Assembly (NCBI GenBank): GCA_963970005.1
Contig: CAXAMN010022729.1
Location: 930,524-994,523 of the forward strand
DNA from: Durusdinium trenchii
Lineage: Eukaryota; Sar; Dinophyceae; Suessiales; Symbiodiniaceae
Length of the DNA: 64,000 bases
Direction of reading: 5' to 3'
This document shows positions 19,301-30,100 of the stretch, one piece after another (within the stretch, counting starts at the first letter, position 1; each line of letters opens with the position of its first letter). Below the pieces are notes generated by a model. The model did not search any database, had not been told where the DNA came from, and was given only the letters and a program-made list of their open reading frames with translations. A program made the translations under genes and the position numbers.

Positions 19301-21760
19301 ACCAGACTTTTGCCATGAGCAAGAAGCTACTAGGGGCTCCTGGCCGTACTACTAGGAGCAAGGACGCTACTAGGGGCAGCCCAAGGTTCACAGTCTCACA
19401 ATGAGATTCATTTTGTTCTGAGCCTGACCAAGTGCAGCCCGTGTTTGGCAGGAATTTCGTTTGCCACAAAGGGCAAACACACCAGAAAAGAACAGCCAAT
19501 GTGTGTGGAACCTGTTGTTGGTCACCAACCCATGAAACAAACCCTTGGAAAGGGAAGGAAACACTCCAGTGCCAGGCCGTTTGCAAAAATCTCAACCTTG
19601 GCAATTAAACACTTTGGGTTTGTTCGACTTGCAAGGGTAGAAGGGTGTGAAACTTGAAAGCTCGCAGGATGCATTGTCAATAAAAGTTGTCAAAGTGCTG
19701 CCCATCAGCTTCAACAGAAATGCGTTTTGCTCACAAGGGTGCTTGTGGATATCTACTGTACATAATCATATGAATCATATCAGGATAACAAGATTGTCCT
19801 ATGATGCCCTATATGAGTTACTGTAATGAAACAGAGTTCAAGATGCCCTTTGATGGCGGTGCAAAACTAACAAAAATCATTTGATGTCACCAGTTGCCCA
19901 TATTGCTTTGCTTTCATCACTATAATTTGGGACCCTGAGCACGGCACATTCAAATATGACATGGACAAATTGTTATTTAAAATTAGAAAGACGGAGAGAG
20001 AACTGATAGTGAAAGACGGTATTAAGCAAGTAGGAATCTGGAGGAAAGCGGCTGAGTTCAAAACAAACACACTGCAGTGGTCTCAGCAGATTGGCTTCGA
20101 AAATCCAGATCTCACTTGCAAGCAAATGGACAAGAAGCTTGTTTCATGTGAACACGACAAGCTCGGAGTTGGGGCGAAGCCACCCTGGGCACATCATTTT
20201 TTGGAAAATGTTATATCTAGTTTCGGCCCGATTCATTACGAAAGCCAGCCGATAGGCAAGGCTTGAGCTTTTAGGGCGAATGAAGTGAGTTTCGGGGGTG
20301 TGGGGGTGGGGTGGTCGCTGAGTGGAACCTTTGATAGGGTGAACCCAGAGCTTGGTGGGGGAGAGCGCTCCAAAGCGAGGGTCCGAAAAGCAGTGAAAAT
20401 GGGGTTTGGTGATGCGAGTGATGTAATGGACGCCGAGTAGTGCATCATTTGCAGCATGAAGGGCTTTGAACACTATTTGGACAATGGGCAGAGGGGACTC
20501 GAGTGGAGACAGGGGCCCACGTAATGAAGCGGCAGCTGGCTTTCGTCCCCCCTTCTCAGGTTTGTCATTTCCCCTTTGGCCCGTCCAAGAAACCTGCATG
20601 TGTGGAGTCCGGCCAGGGTGGGAGAGAATCATAGCGTATGTTGCTTCACCCTGCGGTACCTTAGCTAAACCAGCAGTAGTGTAGTGCAGCTCCGTGACTA
20701 CGTGAGGTGCTGGTTGCCCATGCGAAAGGCGATCCACGTGCCTGTCCATTGGCTGCGCTGCCATGGCCAGCATGCCAAGCAATAAGGAAATTCATGTGCG
20801 AGCGCAACGCATTTGACGCCGCAGAGGTCGTTTGGAAGATTGCTGACGAGCCTGACTCTTGAAGCATTTATTGTGGTTTATAGTTGTTGTTTTTACATGT
20901 ATTTCTATGTATCTATTCAATAACTATGCCTTGGTTGAACGGGATCGTGGCCTATCAATGTTTATAACGACTGTGGCAGGTGTAGGAGGTTGGCATGTCA
21001 ATTTCTGCAAAGTTTTTGTCGGCCATGACAGGACATGCCTTTCACAGACGATTGGCTCAAAGACTTCATCGAGCAACTGCCAGCAACACCCAAGGCACGG
21101 GAAGGCCGCTAGATGGAACGAGAGGGGTCAGTTAGGGTGGAAGGGTAGCCTTTGGGCGGGGTACCGCTGCGAAATCGCAAAAGAATGAATCAACTGGCAA
21201 TCGGGAAAAGTTATTGGAACATATTGGAACGGTATCGGATGATCAATCCATCAGATGTCCCTGCCTTGCAGCAATCGACTGGCCAGTAGGGTCACCAATC
21301 ACATGCACTTGTTGCGGATGCATAGGCACCACATACCGGACAGGCCGTAGCAAGTATGGTTCAGTTAGCGGTTCAATTTACAACTCCTTGAGGACAAGCA
21401 ATGAAGTTGGCTTGCACTTGACCAAGGCAGCGAGTGCAGCGAAGCCAATTCGCCAGTGTCACCCATGACAGCAGATGCGGATGATTGAGCTCGAATCCCT
21501 GCCATCCTTCTGCGTGTTTGCTAGCTGATTGCCTTAGTTTCTTTGCTGTGTTCGGGCAGCCAAATCTGTGCTGGCTGATGAATCGCCTGGCCTGTACACT
21601 ACTGCAAATGACTTGTCAACCCTCACGAAGGGAAGGTTGCCTGCAGGGGCCCGTTGTTGGCTGACCACCACGAAGAGTGGACACGTGCCACAGAAGAATT
21701 ATGAAGAATTCCATCTCCTTCAGGCTGCCTGAAAAACTGAGATATACTGTTAGCCCGCTC
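13313..21760. other. 8.4 kb without an assignable gene
   Basis: I find no family I can name. TA microsatellites occur near 13408-13424 and 17876-17892. A CTACTAGGAGC repeat cluster lies at 19321-19380 and a GGTTGGAGGCCATCGCT motif at 15165. Two stretches have exon-like coding bias. One is 16795-16924 (plus, reading AAAEVVSSALTVLDTLLDDQ, faintly like the C-terminal helices of metaxin/GST-like proteins). The other is 17615-17790 (plus, reading FNFMAELCWANYVSPSEH). Neither is strong enough for a gene call. Open frames at 14420-15049 (plus) and 20144-20782 (minus) have no recognisable content. Confidence 0.5.
19321..19380. repeat. CTACTAGGAGC-type dispersed repeat, copy 1
   Basis: The order is GCTACTAGGGGCTCCTGGCC, GTACTACTAGGAGCAAGGAC, GCTACTAGGGG. 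The same order of blocks recurs at 51760-51850 and 52438-52495, and in reverse orientation at 55251-55370. Confidence 0.75.
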
Positions 21761-21915
21761 CCTCCCTCCATACTTAATTAAGTAGACGCCTACTTAGTTA
21801 AGTAAGGAGAGAGCTAGTACCTTACTTAAGCTACTAGTATGGATGCAGGATAGCTCACGCTTCTTCAAGGAAGCTCCACCCCCTGCCGCCCTAAAGGCGG
21901 CCGGGGGGAGCTTCC
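21761..21915 (+). repeat. SINE-like repeat, copy A, left part (interrupted by the LINE)
   Basis: It starts with CCTCCATACTTAATTAAGTA and continues through CTACTAGTATGGA and GCAGGATAGCTCACGCTTCTTCAAGGAAGCT to a GC-rich stem ending CGGGGGGAGCTTCC. Its right half is at 32705-32757. Copies B (49309-49478) and C (50628-50813) have the same order of blocks without the LINE. No RNA polymerase III box is obvious, so 'SINE-like' refers only to size and dispersion. Confidence 0.75.
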
Positions 21916-22004
21916 TTTTTTTTTTGCTCTCCGGCCAAGACGTCGGGGTCTGTGGCAACCTCCCTGCATTCTGCAAGAAGGTCACAAGTAAGACAACCAA
22001 GTCG

Positions 22005-25000
22005 CTACAAGAGCGAGTCGAACGGCATGTTCCAAGTCGAAGGAGATTGCTTAGCACCTTTCGAGAAAGCTCTGGCCAACATCTCGAGGGCAGGGTTTGG
22101 CAAAAAGGCTTCGGCGCCCACGAACACACCTTTGGGAAAGGTCTTGCCGTTGCTTTTATTGCCTTTCTCCAGCAACAAGGGAGCCACCACAATCTGCTTG
22201 AGTTTGCAAAAGGCCAACCCTGCACGAATCAGGGTCGCATATGCTTGTGGCGTACACAAGGTTCCCACCTGGTGTTGGAATCTCCATCCCTCGATGAAAG
22301 CCAGGACGGCCAACTCAAAGACCGAGCAGGCATAGCCATCACCCACTCTCCATTTGACCGAGCTACAGAAACGAAGGAATGTCCGGAAATTTGCTTCGCT
22401 CAATGAAGGAGTTGCACGAAAGGAAACATCCAGATCAACTTGGCTGTGCCAAGTATAGAGTGCAGATGATACATCCCACGGCCATCTAGGGCACATCTCG
22501 CGAGCAGTGAAAGGTACAGGAGCTTGAGCAACTGTCTCCCCAGGGCATGAAGTGTTAGCAGCCGGTTTTTTACAGAAGCGGTTGCATTTGGAAAGCCATA
22601 ACTGCCGCGCAAAAACATCTGCTTCTTTCATGACAATATCAGCCTTGATGTCACGAGCAGCCTTCTGAATGTGGTTTTTGGCAACAGTGTCAGCCAGCCG
22701 GTTGAGAATAATATCTTGCCGCGAAGAGCCAACTCTCACCGCTTCCTCTTCCGTGACCATGGAGCTAGGAATGTGCTCCAATAGATGCGCAGGGCACCAG
22801 ATCAGTTGGAGGGGGGAGTCATGGAAAATCCTCCTCTGGACCAGCAAGTTGTAAAGAAAATTCCACCAATTTGCATGCGTCCATTCCAACTGAACCACAC
22901 CATCACCAAGAAGCGACGAGAACTGCTGAACAATAGTGAGGGAATCTGTATGGATGACCAGTGGTTGCGGAGCCATGGCAAAAGCTACTAAAATTGCCCA
23001 CAATTCAGCAGAATAGCTTGATAGTCTCCAGTGATGGACACTTCCTGCAGCTAGCACCGATTGGTCTGACCCAACCACTGCGAAGGCAGCTAATGCAAGC
23101 CAAGGGTAATTCGTGAGCTGCACCGACCCGTCAGTCCAGACATGGCCAACTGAAGAAAGAGGACCCATCCATTGAGCCACCTGTACATGTGACGGGCTGG
23201 AGCAGACAAGTTTCTTCCGGATAGTCGCAAGCGGGAGCTCAACAATGCCAAGCATGGGGAAATTGGGCCCCATGGAAAAGGCAGTTGACGGCTGTCGCAA
23301 ATCTGCTGGAAGGTGATCACACTCGTCAACAAAGTGCTGTATGGATTCCTTGGGCGCATCACAAAACCTGCAGTGAGGCCGATCAACTAAACCAGCTGCT
23401 GCTAAGCGGTCCGCTGTAAGTGTGCGTCCAACTAAGGCACTCTCCCAATGAAAAAGAAAAGAAAAGCCATCATTAGGCACACTCGCCAGTTTTTTCTTGG
23501 CTGAGAGCGTCAAGGCAAGGTCCAAGAACCCAGAAGCAGTATAGATGTCCTTGCGCGGCATCAAACACGCTGTCTGATAACACTTGTTGGCAGCTAAGCT
23601 CTTGAGCACGCATTTCAAGTCCTTCACCGAAAAGTCAAGGAAGTGTACTGGGGCTGATCCAAACACAGAGAACTGAGTCATCCACGCTTGTGCAGTAAGC
23701 TGATCTTGATCAAAAAGCTGTTGCCATTGTTGGCGGGCAGAGGGAGATTGTTGCAAGAAACGAACAGACTCCACAATCGTTGTCACTGCTCGGCACAAGA
23801 AAGGATCTAATTTATGGGCCTTGTGTATAATGCACAGCAACAGGTGCTTGGAGCGCCAGCGAGGTCGGTCCTGCCACAGCGCATCCGCCACTGCACTCTG
23901 CAAGCGAGCCAACAAACGCTTGGGAATGAAGTTCAGTTGGGGTGCAAAGGCAATCTGAGGCAGAACTTTCGTTGCCAAGATCTGGGCACGTTTGTAGCTG
24001 TCGCACGGCAAAGCACGAATGGACTCACAGTCTCTGAGTGCATTCTGAAGCTTGGCAACCGGGAAACTGCCCACATTCTTCTTCGTAGTTTGGACAAAGG
24101 CCCCCAATATGTTGACCACCTCAACCAATTTCATTTGGGGGAAAGCCTGCTTAAGAGCCTTGCGGAGAGAACTGCTCGTGGCGAAAATTTCACACTTGCT
24201 CGTGTTGAGGAACTGTCCACAAAGCGAGTCCCACAATTCAGTTGCTCGGACTGCAGCGACAAGCCCATCAATGGTGGATTGACGAGTCCACAGATATGTG
24301 TCATCTATGAAAGCTCGAAAAGCGACACCATCAATCTTGCAAATGATCCAGGCCCAGATAGCAATGTGTATATTAATGCAGAGTAAGCTGAGGGAACATC
24401 CCTGCACAACACCATTTGGCATGGAAATCGATCTCTCCCTAGTCCATTGTTTAAAGGAGAGGAATCGGGTCATTCGGGTATAAAAGCCCAAGAAACCTCG
24501 CACCAGTGTGGCAGGGAGGCCCAACGCCAACATAATTGCAGCACATAGTTTGGGCATCAAGCGATCGAAGCATTTTGACTTGTCGAGCTTCAGTGCTGCA
24601 AAGGATCCTTGAAAGCTATGAGCGTGGTCGATTTCCAGCTGCAAGGTCATGTGTACTTCGGACATCTGTCTGGCTTTGATGCCTCCTTTGAGTTGGGGAG
24701 GCATCACCTGTTGCTGCCAAGTCTGAAGCTGCAGGAAACGGAGCCCGGTGTACACCAAGGTAAAAATAGACTGCAGCGAGATCAGGCGTTTGGACAAGGG
24801 AGCATCACTGCCATCCTTATTCAAAATGATCATCCTCACCTGAGTAAGAATCGTCGGAAAGTCAGAAGTGCCCGCTTCAATTTCGTTGAACAAGGCAGCA
24901 ACCGGTCGGAAAGCTATAGGAGGAAGAGCTTGTACCTCACGGGTGTTCCACCCATCCAAGCCAGCAGCTGCATCAGGTTTACGACGTGCAGCTTGCTCCC

Positions 25001-27026
25001 AGAGTTGAGTCTCCGTGATGGGCCCCAACACAACAGATTGACCCTTGTCGTGAATATAGGGCCAAACCTGCTTCAAAATCTGCATTTCATGTTGATGACT
25101 GGCATTGACAGAGAAAACGGTGTCCCATTTCTCAGCAATAGTGTTCATTGCAGTCTGCGGGTCATAGACAATGTTGCCATCGTCATCCTCCACCAAATTT
25201 TGAGGAAGAACACGGCCTTTACGCTTGAGATACTGATACACAACTTTGCCAATAGCCAGCGAGGTAGTGGCATTCTTCATCGCTTCCCGCCACTTCCGGA
25301 TTGCTGCCTGTTTCATCAGCTTGAGCTCCTCAGTGATGGCCTGTAAGGTCAAATCAGTCAAATGAGGCAGATCAAATGCAAATACCTGGTGCATATTCAT
25401 CGGAACAAGTGAGGCTTCTTTGAGTCGGCGCAGCAGCTTTTTCTGCGTGAAGAAGAAAGTTCGAGAATCAGCCTCTCCAGTGCAGGCTCGACCAAATCGA
25501 TATGTCAACTCACGTAGCGAGCGAAGGCATGCCCGAAGCAAGAGAAGTCGAGGCGAAGTAGGATTTCCAGAGAGCTCCTGTGGTGTAGCGATCTGTGTCT
25601 TCCGAAATTTGGGAAGACGGCCTCGGGCACGAGGGCCTTTTTCCCATTTTGCACCGTGCTGCAAGAGCACATCCAGGGCAAATTCATTGAAAAGACCCCA
25701 TTTGCTGTCCGACGCAGGTTCAGCCTGAAATCTTGTTTCATATTGCAACCAGAGTTGCTCACATGATTGATTGTATGGGCAAACCGGATCTGAGGCATCA
25801 CATTTAGGAACTTGTGAAACATCAAGCATGGCAAACTTCTGGAGAATAGTGCCAGCTTGTTGAATACGATCCCAAGCAAAAGTAGCTTGTACTGGACGAT
25901 GCTGACGATCACGATGGTCCAGAACTTCGATGCGGACTAGGGCGGCCAATGCAGTTCGATTCATCAAAATGCCATCAATGGACGACTGGCCCTCACCATC
26001 AACAGTTGCAGCTTGCTGGAAAAAGGTATGAGGCCGGAATACCTCCCCAACTTCATTTGTTTGTAACAGTGGATCTGCCCACCCCCAATGATCCAAAGCA
26101 AGTTGGACAGCAGGATACATGCCAGGTTCCATTTGGAAGTCCCCGGCAATAAGCACAGGAAGCACCAACAGGATCTGGTCCAGAAGTTCATTGTTTCTCT
26201 CGAACTTGGCACGCTCGGAGGCAGCATTGGCCACTGCATAAAAGTTGAAAGCAAGGACCTTAACCGTCGGGTTGACTTGATGCCAGGTGGCAGTGACGCG
26301 AGTAGTCGCACACAGAATGGCCCATGTACCCGAAAGGTCAGATTTGACATCAAAAAGCTGTGTAAGCTCCTTGTGAGCACATGTTGCAGTCCCTCCTGAG
26401 GGAATCCGAAAGGTGCCATTGCTCGCTTTCAGCTTCTGAAGAGGTTGAGAGCAGAAGAGGCCAAAATTGCAGAGCGCAGCCTTACGTTGGGCCTCCGCCA
26501 TATTGGATTCTGCAATACGTGCTTCCTGAAGCATGAAGGCATCAGCATCCCATTGCAGGCAGTTCACATTTGTAGCAAAGGAATCAATATTCGCAGAGAT
26601 AATAGACCATCTAGGCCCTTCCCCAGGGAACCCAAGTGTAGCGTCAAAGATGGTCGATGACCAAAACTGCCCAGAGACAGACAATCTGCCACTGTTGAGA
26701 CGGCATTGAACCAAAGTAAATTGGCCGGGTGGAGGCCAGACTGTTGCAGCACAAAATTGGTGTCTACCTTGTTTGAAAGCATTCTGAATTCCGGTTTGGT
26801 CACCAGTCAGCTGTAAGGCACTCTTCTTCACCAGATGGTGGAAGCACAGCGCAGCCAAAGGTGAGAACCCTTGCATAATGTGGTTGAGGTATTCCAGAGG
26901 GCGAAGTCCAACCTCCGGCACAAAATTCCCCATAGGATGATGGGTACTGAGCCCATCAACATGCTGACACATCACCTCACATACACCCCAAAGTGAGGAA
27001 TCAAAGTAGGAACTCCCACAAAGCAA
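22005..27026 (-). CDS. LINE ORF2: AP-type endonuclease, reverse transcriptase, zinc-knuckle-like motif, RNase H (1673 aa)
   Basis: The endonuclease (exonuclease-endonuclease-phosphatase fold) spans about residues 140-390, with SIISANI, FMLQEARI (catalytic Glu), LIAGDFQMEPG (about 294) and SSIDGIL then DHRD..HRPV at its end. Reverse transcriptase spans about 640-1000. It has GVVQGCSLSLLC and AFIDDTYLW near residue 907, the FIDD box standing for the usual YxDD. At about 1217-1235 is CRFCDAPKESIQHFVDEC, a C-x2-C-x7-H-x4-C metal-binding pattern. RNase H follows, with VWTDGSV (about 1300), YSAELWAI and IHTDSLTIV. The frame is unbroken. The endonuclease would nick target DNA and the RT prime from it. 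The start ATG is the first in frame; the real start could be slightly downstream. Confidence 0.9.
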   Translation of the reverse strand: MLCGSSYFDSSLWGVCEVMCQHVDGLSTHHPMGNFVPEVGLRPLEYLNHIMQGFSPLAALCFHHLVKKSALQLTGDQTGIQNAFKQGRHQFCAATVWPPPGQFTLVQCRLNSGRLSVSGQFWSSTIFDATLGFPGEGPRWSIISANIDSFATNVNCLQWDADAFMLQEARIAESNMAEAQRKAALCNFGLFCSQPLQKLKASNGTFRIPSGGTATCAHKELTQLFDVKSDLSGTWAILCATTRVTATWHQVNPTVKVLAFNFYAVANAASERAKFERNNELLDQILLVLPVLIAGDFQMEPGMYPAVQLALDHWGWADPLLQTNEVGEVFRPHTFFQQAATVDGEGQSSIDGILMNRTALAALVRIEVLDHRDRQHRPVQATFAWDRIQQAGTILQKFAMLDVSQVPKCDASDPVCPYNQSCEQLWLQYETRFQAEPASDSKWGLFNEFALDVLLQHGAKWEKGPRARGRLPKFRKTQIATPQELSGNPTSPRLLLLRACLRSLRELTYRFGRACTGEADSRTFFFTQKKLLRRLKEASLVPMNMHQVFAFDLPHLTDLTLQAITEELKLMKQAAIRKWREAMKNATTSLAIGKVVYQYLKRKGRVLPQNLVEDDDGNIVYDPQTAMNTIAEKWDTVFSVNASHQHEMQILKQVWPYIHDKGQSVVLGPITETQLWEQAARRKPDAAAGLDGWNTREVQALPPIAFRPVAALFNEIEAGTSDFPTILTQVRMIILNKDGSDAPLSKRLISLQSIFTLVYTGLRFLQLQTWQQQVMPPQLKGGIKARQMSEVHMTLQLEIDHAHSFQGSFAALKLDKSKCFDRLMPKLCAAIMLALGLPATLVRGFLGFYTRMTRFLSFKQWTRERSISMPNGVVQGCSLSLLCINIHIAIWAWIICKIDGVAFRAFIDDTYLWTRQSTIDGLVAAVRATELWDSLCGQFLNTSKCEIFATSSSLRKALKQAFPQMKLVEVVNILGAFVQTTKKNVGSFPVAKLQNALRDCESIRALPCDSYKRAQILATKVLPQIAFAPQLNFIPKRLLARLQSAVADALWQDRPRWRSKHLLLCIIHKAHKLDPFLCRAVTTIVESVRFLQQSPSARQQWQQLFDQDQLTAQAWMTQFSVFGSAPVHFLDFSVKDLKCVLKSLAANKCYQTACLMPRKDIYTASGFLDLALTLSAKKKLASVPNDGFSFLFHWESALVGRTLTADRLAAAGLVDRPHCRFCDAPKESIQHFVDECDHLPADLRQPSTAFSMGPNFPMLGIVELPLATIRKKLVCSSPSHVQVAQWMGPLSSVGHVWTDGSVQLTNYPWLALAAFAVVGSDQSVLAAGSVHHWRLSSYSAELWAILVAFAMAPQPLVIHTDSLTIVQQFSSLLGDGVVQLEWTHANWWNFLYNLLVQRRIFHDSPLQLIWCPAHLLEHIPSSMVTEEEAVRVGSSRQDIILNRLADTVAKNHIQKAARDIKADIVMKEADVFARQLWLSKCNRFCKKPAANTSCPGETVAQAPVPFTAREMCPRWPWDVSSALYTWHSQVDLDVSFRATPSLSEANFRTFLRFCSSVKWRVGDGYACSVFELAVLAFIEGWRFQHQVGTLCTPQAYATLIRAGLAFCKLKQIVVAPLLLEKGNKSNGKTFPKGVFVGAEAFLPNPALEMLARAFSKGAKQSPSTWNMPFDSLL

Positions 27027-27198
27027 AACCCATTGAAAAACTGGTAGCCAAGCAATCCAGCTCCAAATTGAAGGACCAATCCAGAGCCAAAGTGTGAGCG
27101 CACCAGCACAATCCCAAATGGATCTGCAATCTCCATAGTAGGCATCTAACCGGCAGAAGCCAGTCCAATGCCATCATCTCTCTATCAAGGCAGCCTAG

Positions 27199-30100
27199 TC
27201 AGGCCGCCCGATGATGCTTCACGGGTGGGGGAGTTTCCCCCGGCTCACGATGCCGTGGTTGGACGCACTGCAAAATCTGACGCAACTGATCACCAACTTG
27301 GTTGAATTGGTTGTCAACCTTCTCCGTCAAGGATTCATGCTTCTGCTCCAAACGGCCAACCTGTTCTTCCAATCGATCAATCCGTTCATGATGAATGTCT
27401 TTAGAGACAGTGCTTCGCGGGGCAACGTTCTCTTGTCCATGGGTTTGTTGGCCTTTGGAGGACTTGCCCTTACCTTTGCCCTTGGGTGGCAGCTTGTACG
27501 ACATAGGAGTGAGCAAGATCTCAAAGGTCTTGTCATTTACCCTCACTGAGAATTTGGAAACCTCAGGGGGTTTCTCAAAGGACAACGTCCAGGCACAAAC
27601 TCCAGCGCGACGAAAAGATCTGGTGGGAATACAAGGCACCTTCGTTGTTTGGTACACAGCTGAGACAATGTCTTTGGCCAAGATCTCAGCTGGCCATCCC
27701 AAGCTATCCATATTGACTTTGGGGATCATTGCTTTGTTGACTGCACAGATTCGGTCATCTTGTGGTAGAAGAAGGTCTCTGGCAGTGGCAAGTGCATCTG
27801 TCGAGAAACGAGGAGCAAGCCCCCTCTTGGCAACAGCAATCCCACGATAGCCTGTGATGGAGGAGGCAGCCTTGATCAAATCCGCCTTGTTGACCCGATC
27901 AATCGGCCAGAAGCGAGGAATGATGGAGAGATCTTCAACCTGCTGTCCCTTCGGGATGAAGTCCCGGACAATGAGATCACCATTGCCACTTGCAGCAAGG
28001 AGTGGAGTTCGATGCTTCTGCTGTACCTTAAGAAGGCATTGATGAACCATATCGTGTTTCTCTTTGGAGTGCTCCTGAACAACTCTGTATCCATAGATGG
28101 CAGCATGATTCCAAATTGGATCAGAACAAGCCTCCTTCAGCATTGTCTTGAATTTGCTCAACGGGTTGTCATAGAAGGAATGAAAGGTTTCTTTGGTTGT
28201 GAGCCTGGCATCACACTCAAGCACAATCTCACACACTGCAGCCAAGGTCATCGTAATAGAAGGCGTTGGCAGTGAAAAATGCACTTCAGGCGTGATCACA
28301 ACCAAATGGACTTGCCGCTTGTATTCCTGATTCAAAGCCGAGTCAAAGACGATGACTTCAAAAGGCCCTGTCAGATTTGGCATCTTGGCAAGGGGGTCAG
28401 TCGGATCTATGATGGGCAGCAAAAGAGCACATGGTTCCTTTGGTACAACTTCCTTTGCATGTTGCAGGTTCCCTTTGGAGACGAAGGCAATGCCTCCCCG
28501 GTTCGTGGAGAGCTGCTGTTTCTGCGCAAAGGGAATCGAAGATTTGTCTTTCCCGACAAAGGGATGGTCCGACTGGAGCTGCAAATCCTCCCATTTGCTC
28601 TGCTTCATGACTTTTTTCTTACTGGTCCATGGATCTTCAAATTGCCAAGGATCAACTGCCGGTGCAGCTGGATCAGGTTGAGGTTGCCCTTCCATGCCAC
28701 CAAGAGACACAGCTGAGCAAGGTTGCAACACCTGTAGGCCACCAACCAGAAGGAAGGCCCTTCTGAGATTTTCAGCAAAAGCCCTGAGCATTGGGGGAGC
28801 CCCTGCTGTTCGCCATGCTCTGGTGGACTCCTCAAGGATAAGATCCAGAAGATGTCGTTTCTGGGCAGGAATATGAAAATCTGGCGGCGCAGCAAAATCT
28901 GCAACAATCCACCTGTGGAGCAGCTCCCATCCACACATTCCTGGGCGGGTTCTAGTAGTGTCAACAATGATGATTGGCCTGAAGCCCAACGGAATAATGA
29001 ATTCTTCCGCAAAGGTTGTCCAGTATTGCTGAGCAGTTGCAGGTGCCTGGAGAATGACGACTCGGCAAGTATGTTCAGCTGCATTGCAAATGACTTCAAT
29101 GCCAACCCAGTGTCCTTCTCTCAGTGCAACAAAGCGCTGGACTTGATCAGACATTGGCTTGACTCCAGCAGCAATAATCGAAAGATCATGATGCAAGACT
29201 GGTGGGCAAAATGACTCTGGCAGGAAGTACGACATGAAGAATTCAATCTCATCACTGGTGGCCCATCCTGGATGTGTGCGATAGATGTTGGCCCTCATAT
29301 CCAGCCAATCATCAGCAACAAAGAAGATCTCATTGATGTTGTACCCCTGAGGGGGTCTTCCAGTAGCCCGAAGGGCAAGATCATTCGCTCTACTGGGCGA
29401 TTCCATGATTGCAACCAAGAAGGCATTGCGACTCGCTCTTGCAAACTGAAGCATACGATCATCCGTCTGGGTATCACGCCAAACGAAGTCCGCCTGGTCA
29501 ATGATCTGCATAACATGTTCACTGTGTTGGGAGCGCTGCAGGCGTTGAGTGGTTCGATGAGTGGTAGGCAGAAGTGGTGCACCAGCTCTAGCATAGAAAG
29601 TCCTGAGGGTATGCCACGGTGCAAGCTCCGAATCCTCTGTTGTTCGGATCCATCTGAAGGCATTCTGAAGAACTCGAATTCTCATGACATTGATGAGTTC
29701 CAGGACCGCAGTACGTTGTCTCACAGTGAGTTGCTCAGGTGAGTGGTACAATACCCTCCATTGGCCTTCAAAGTAGCGAACCTCGACAAAGATCCAATCA
29801 AAAAGTACCAAGATCGGAACCACAAAATGTTGGAAGCAGCGCTGCAAATCCGCTGGTTCGACTGGAAAGCCGAATTGGGCTTCGTTGTTAACCCAGACTG
29901 CAGGTGGGCACCAACAAATCGAGGGCATCAAAAGCTGCAAAGTGTCACAGTGAAAAACCATTTCATCAATAGCCAGAGCCCCTGGCTCAAGGTTGAATTG
30001 CAGAAGGCGAGCCATGACATGGTCATCATGTATGTTGCAACCAGGATTCTCCGCAAGGTGGTCCATGCCACCAAGAGACACTTGGGCCACTCTTGCCGGA

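Noticed and set aside
20144-20782. 212-codon minus-strand open frame
   Set aside because: No recognisable domain, biased His/Pro content and no neighbouring exons. Not strong enough to call a gene.
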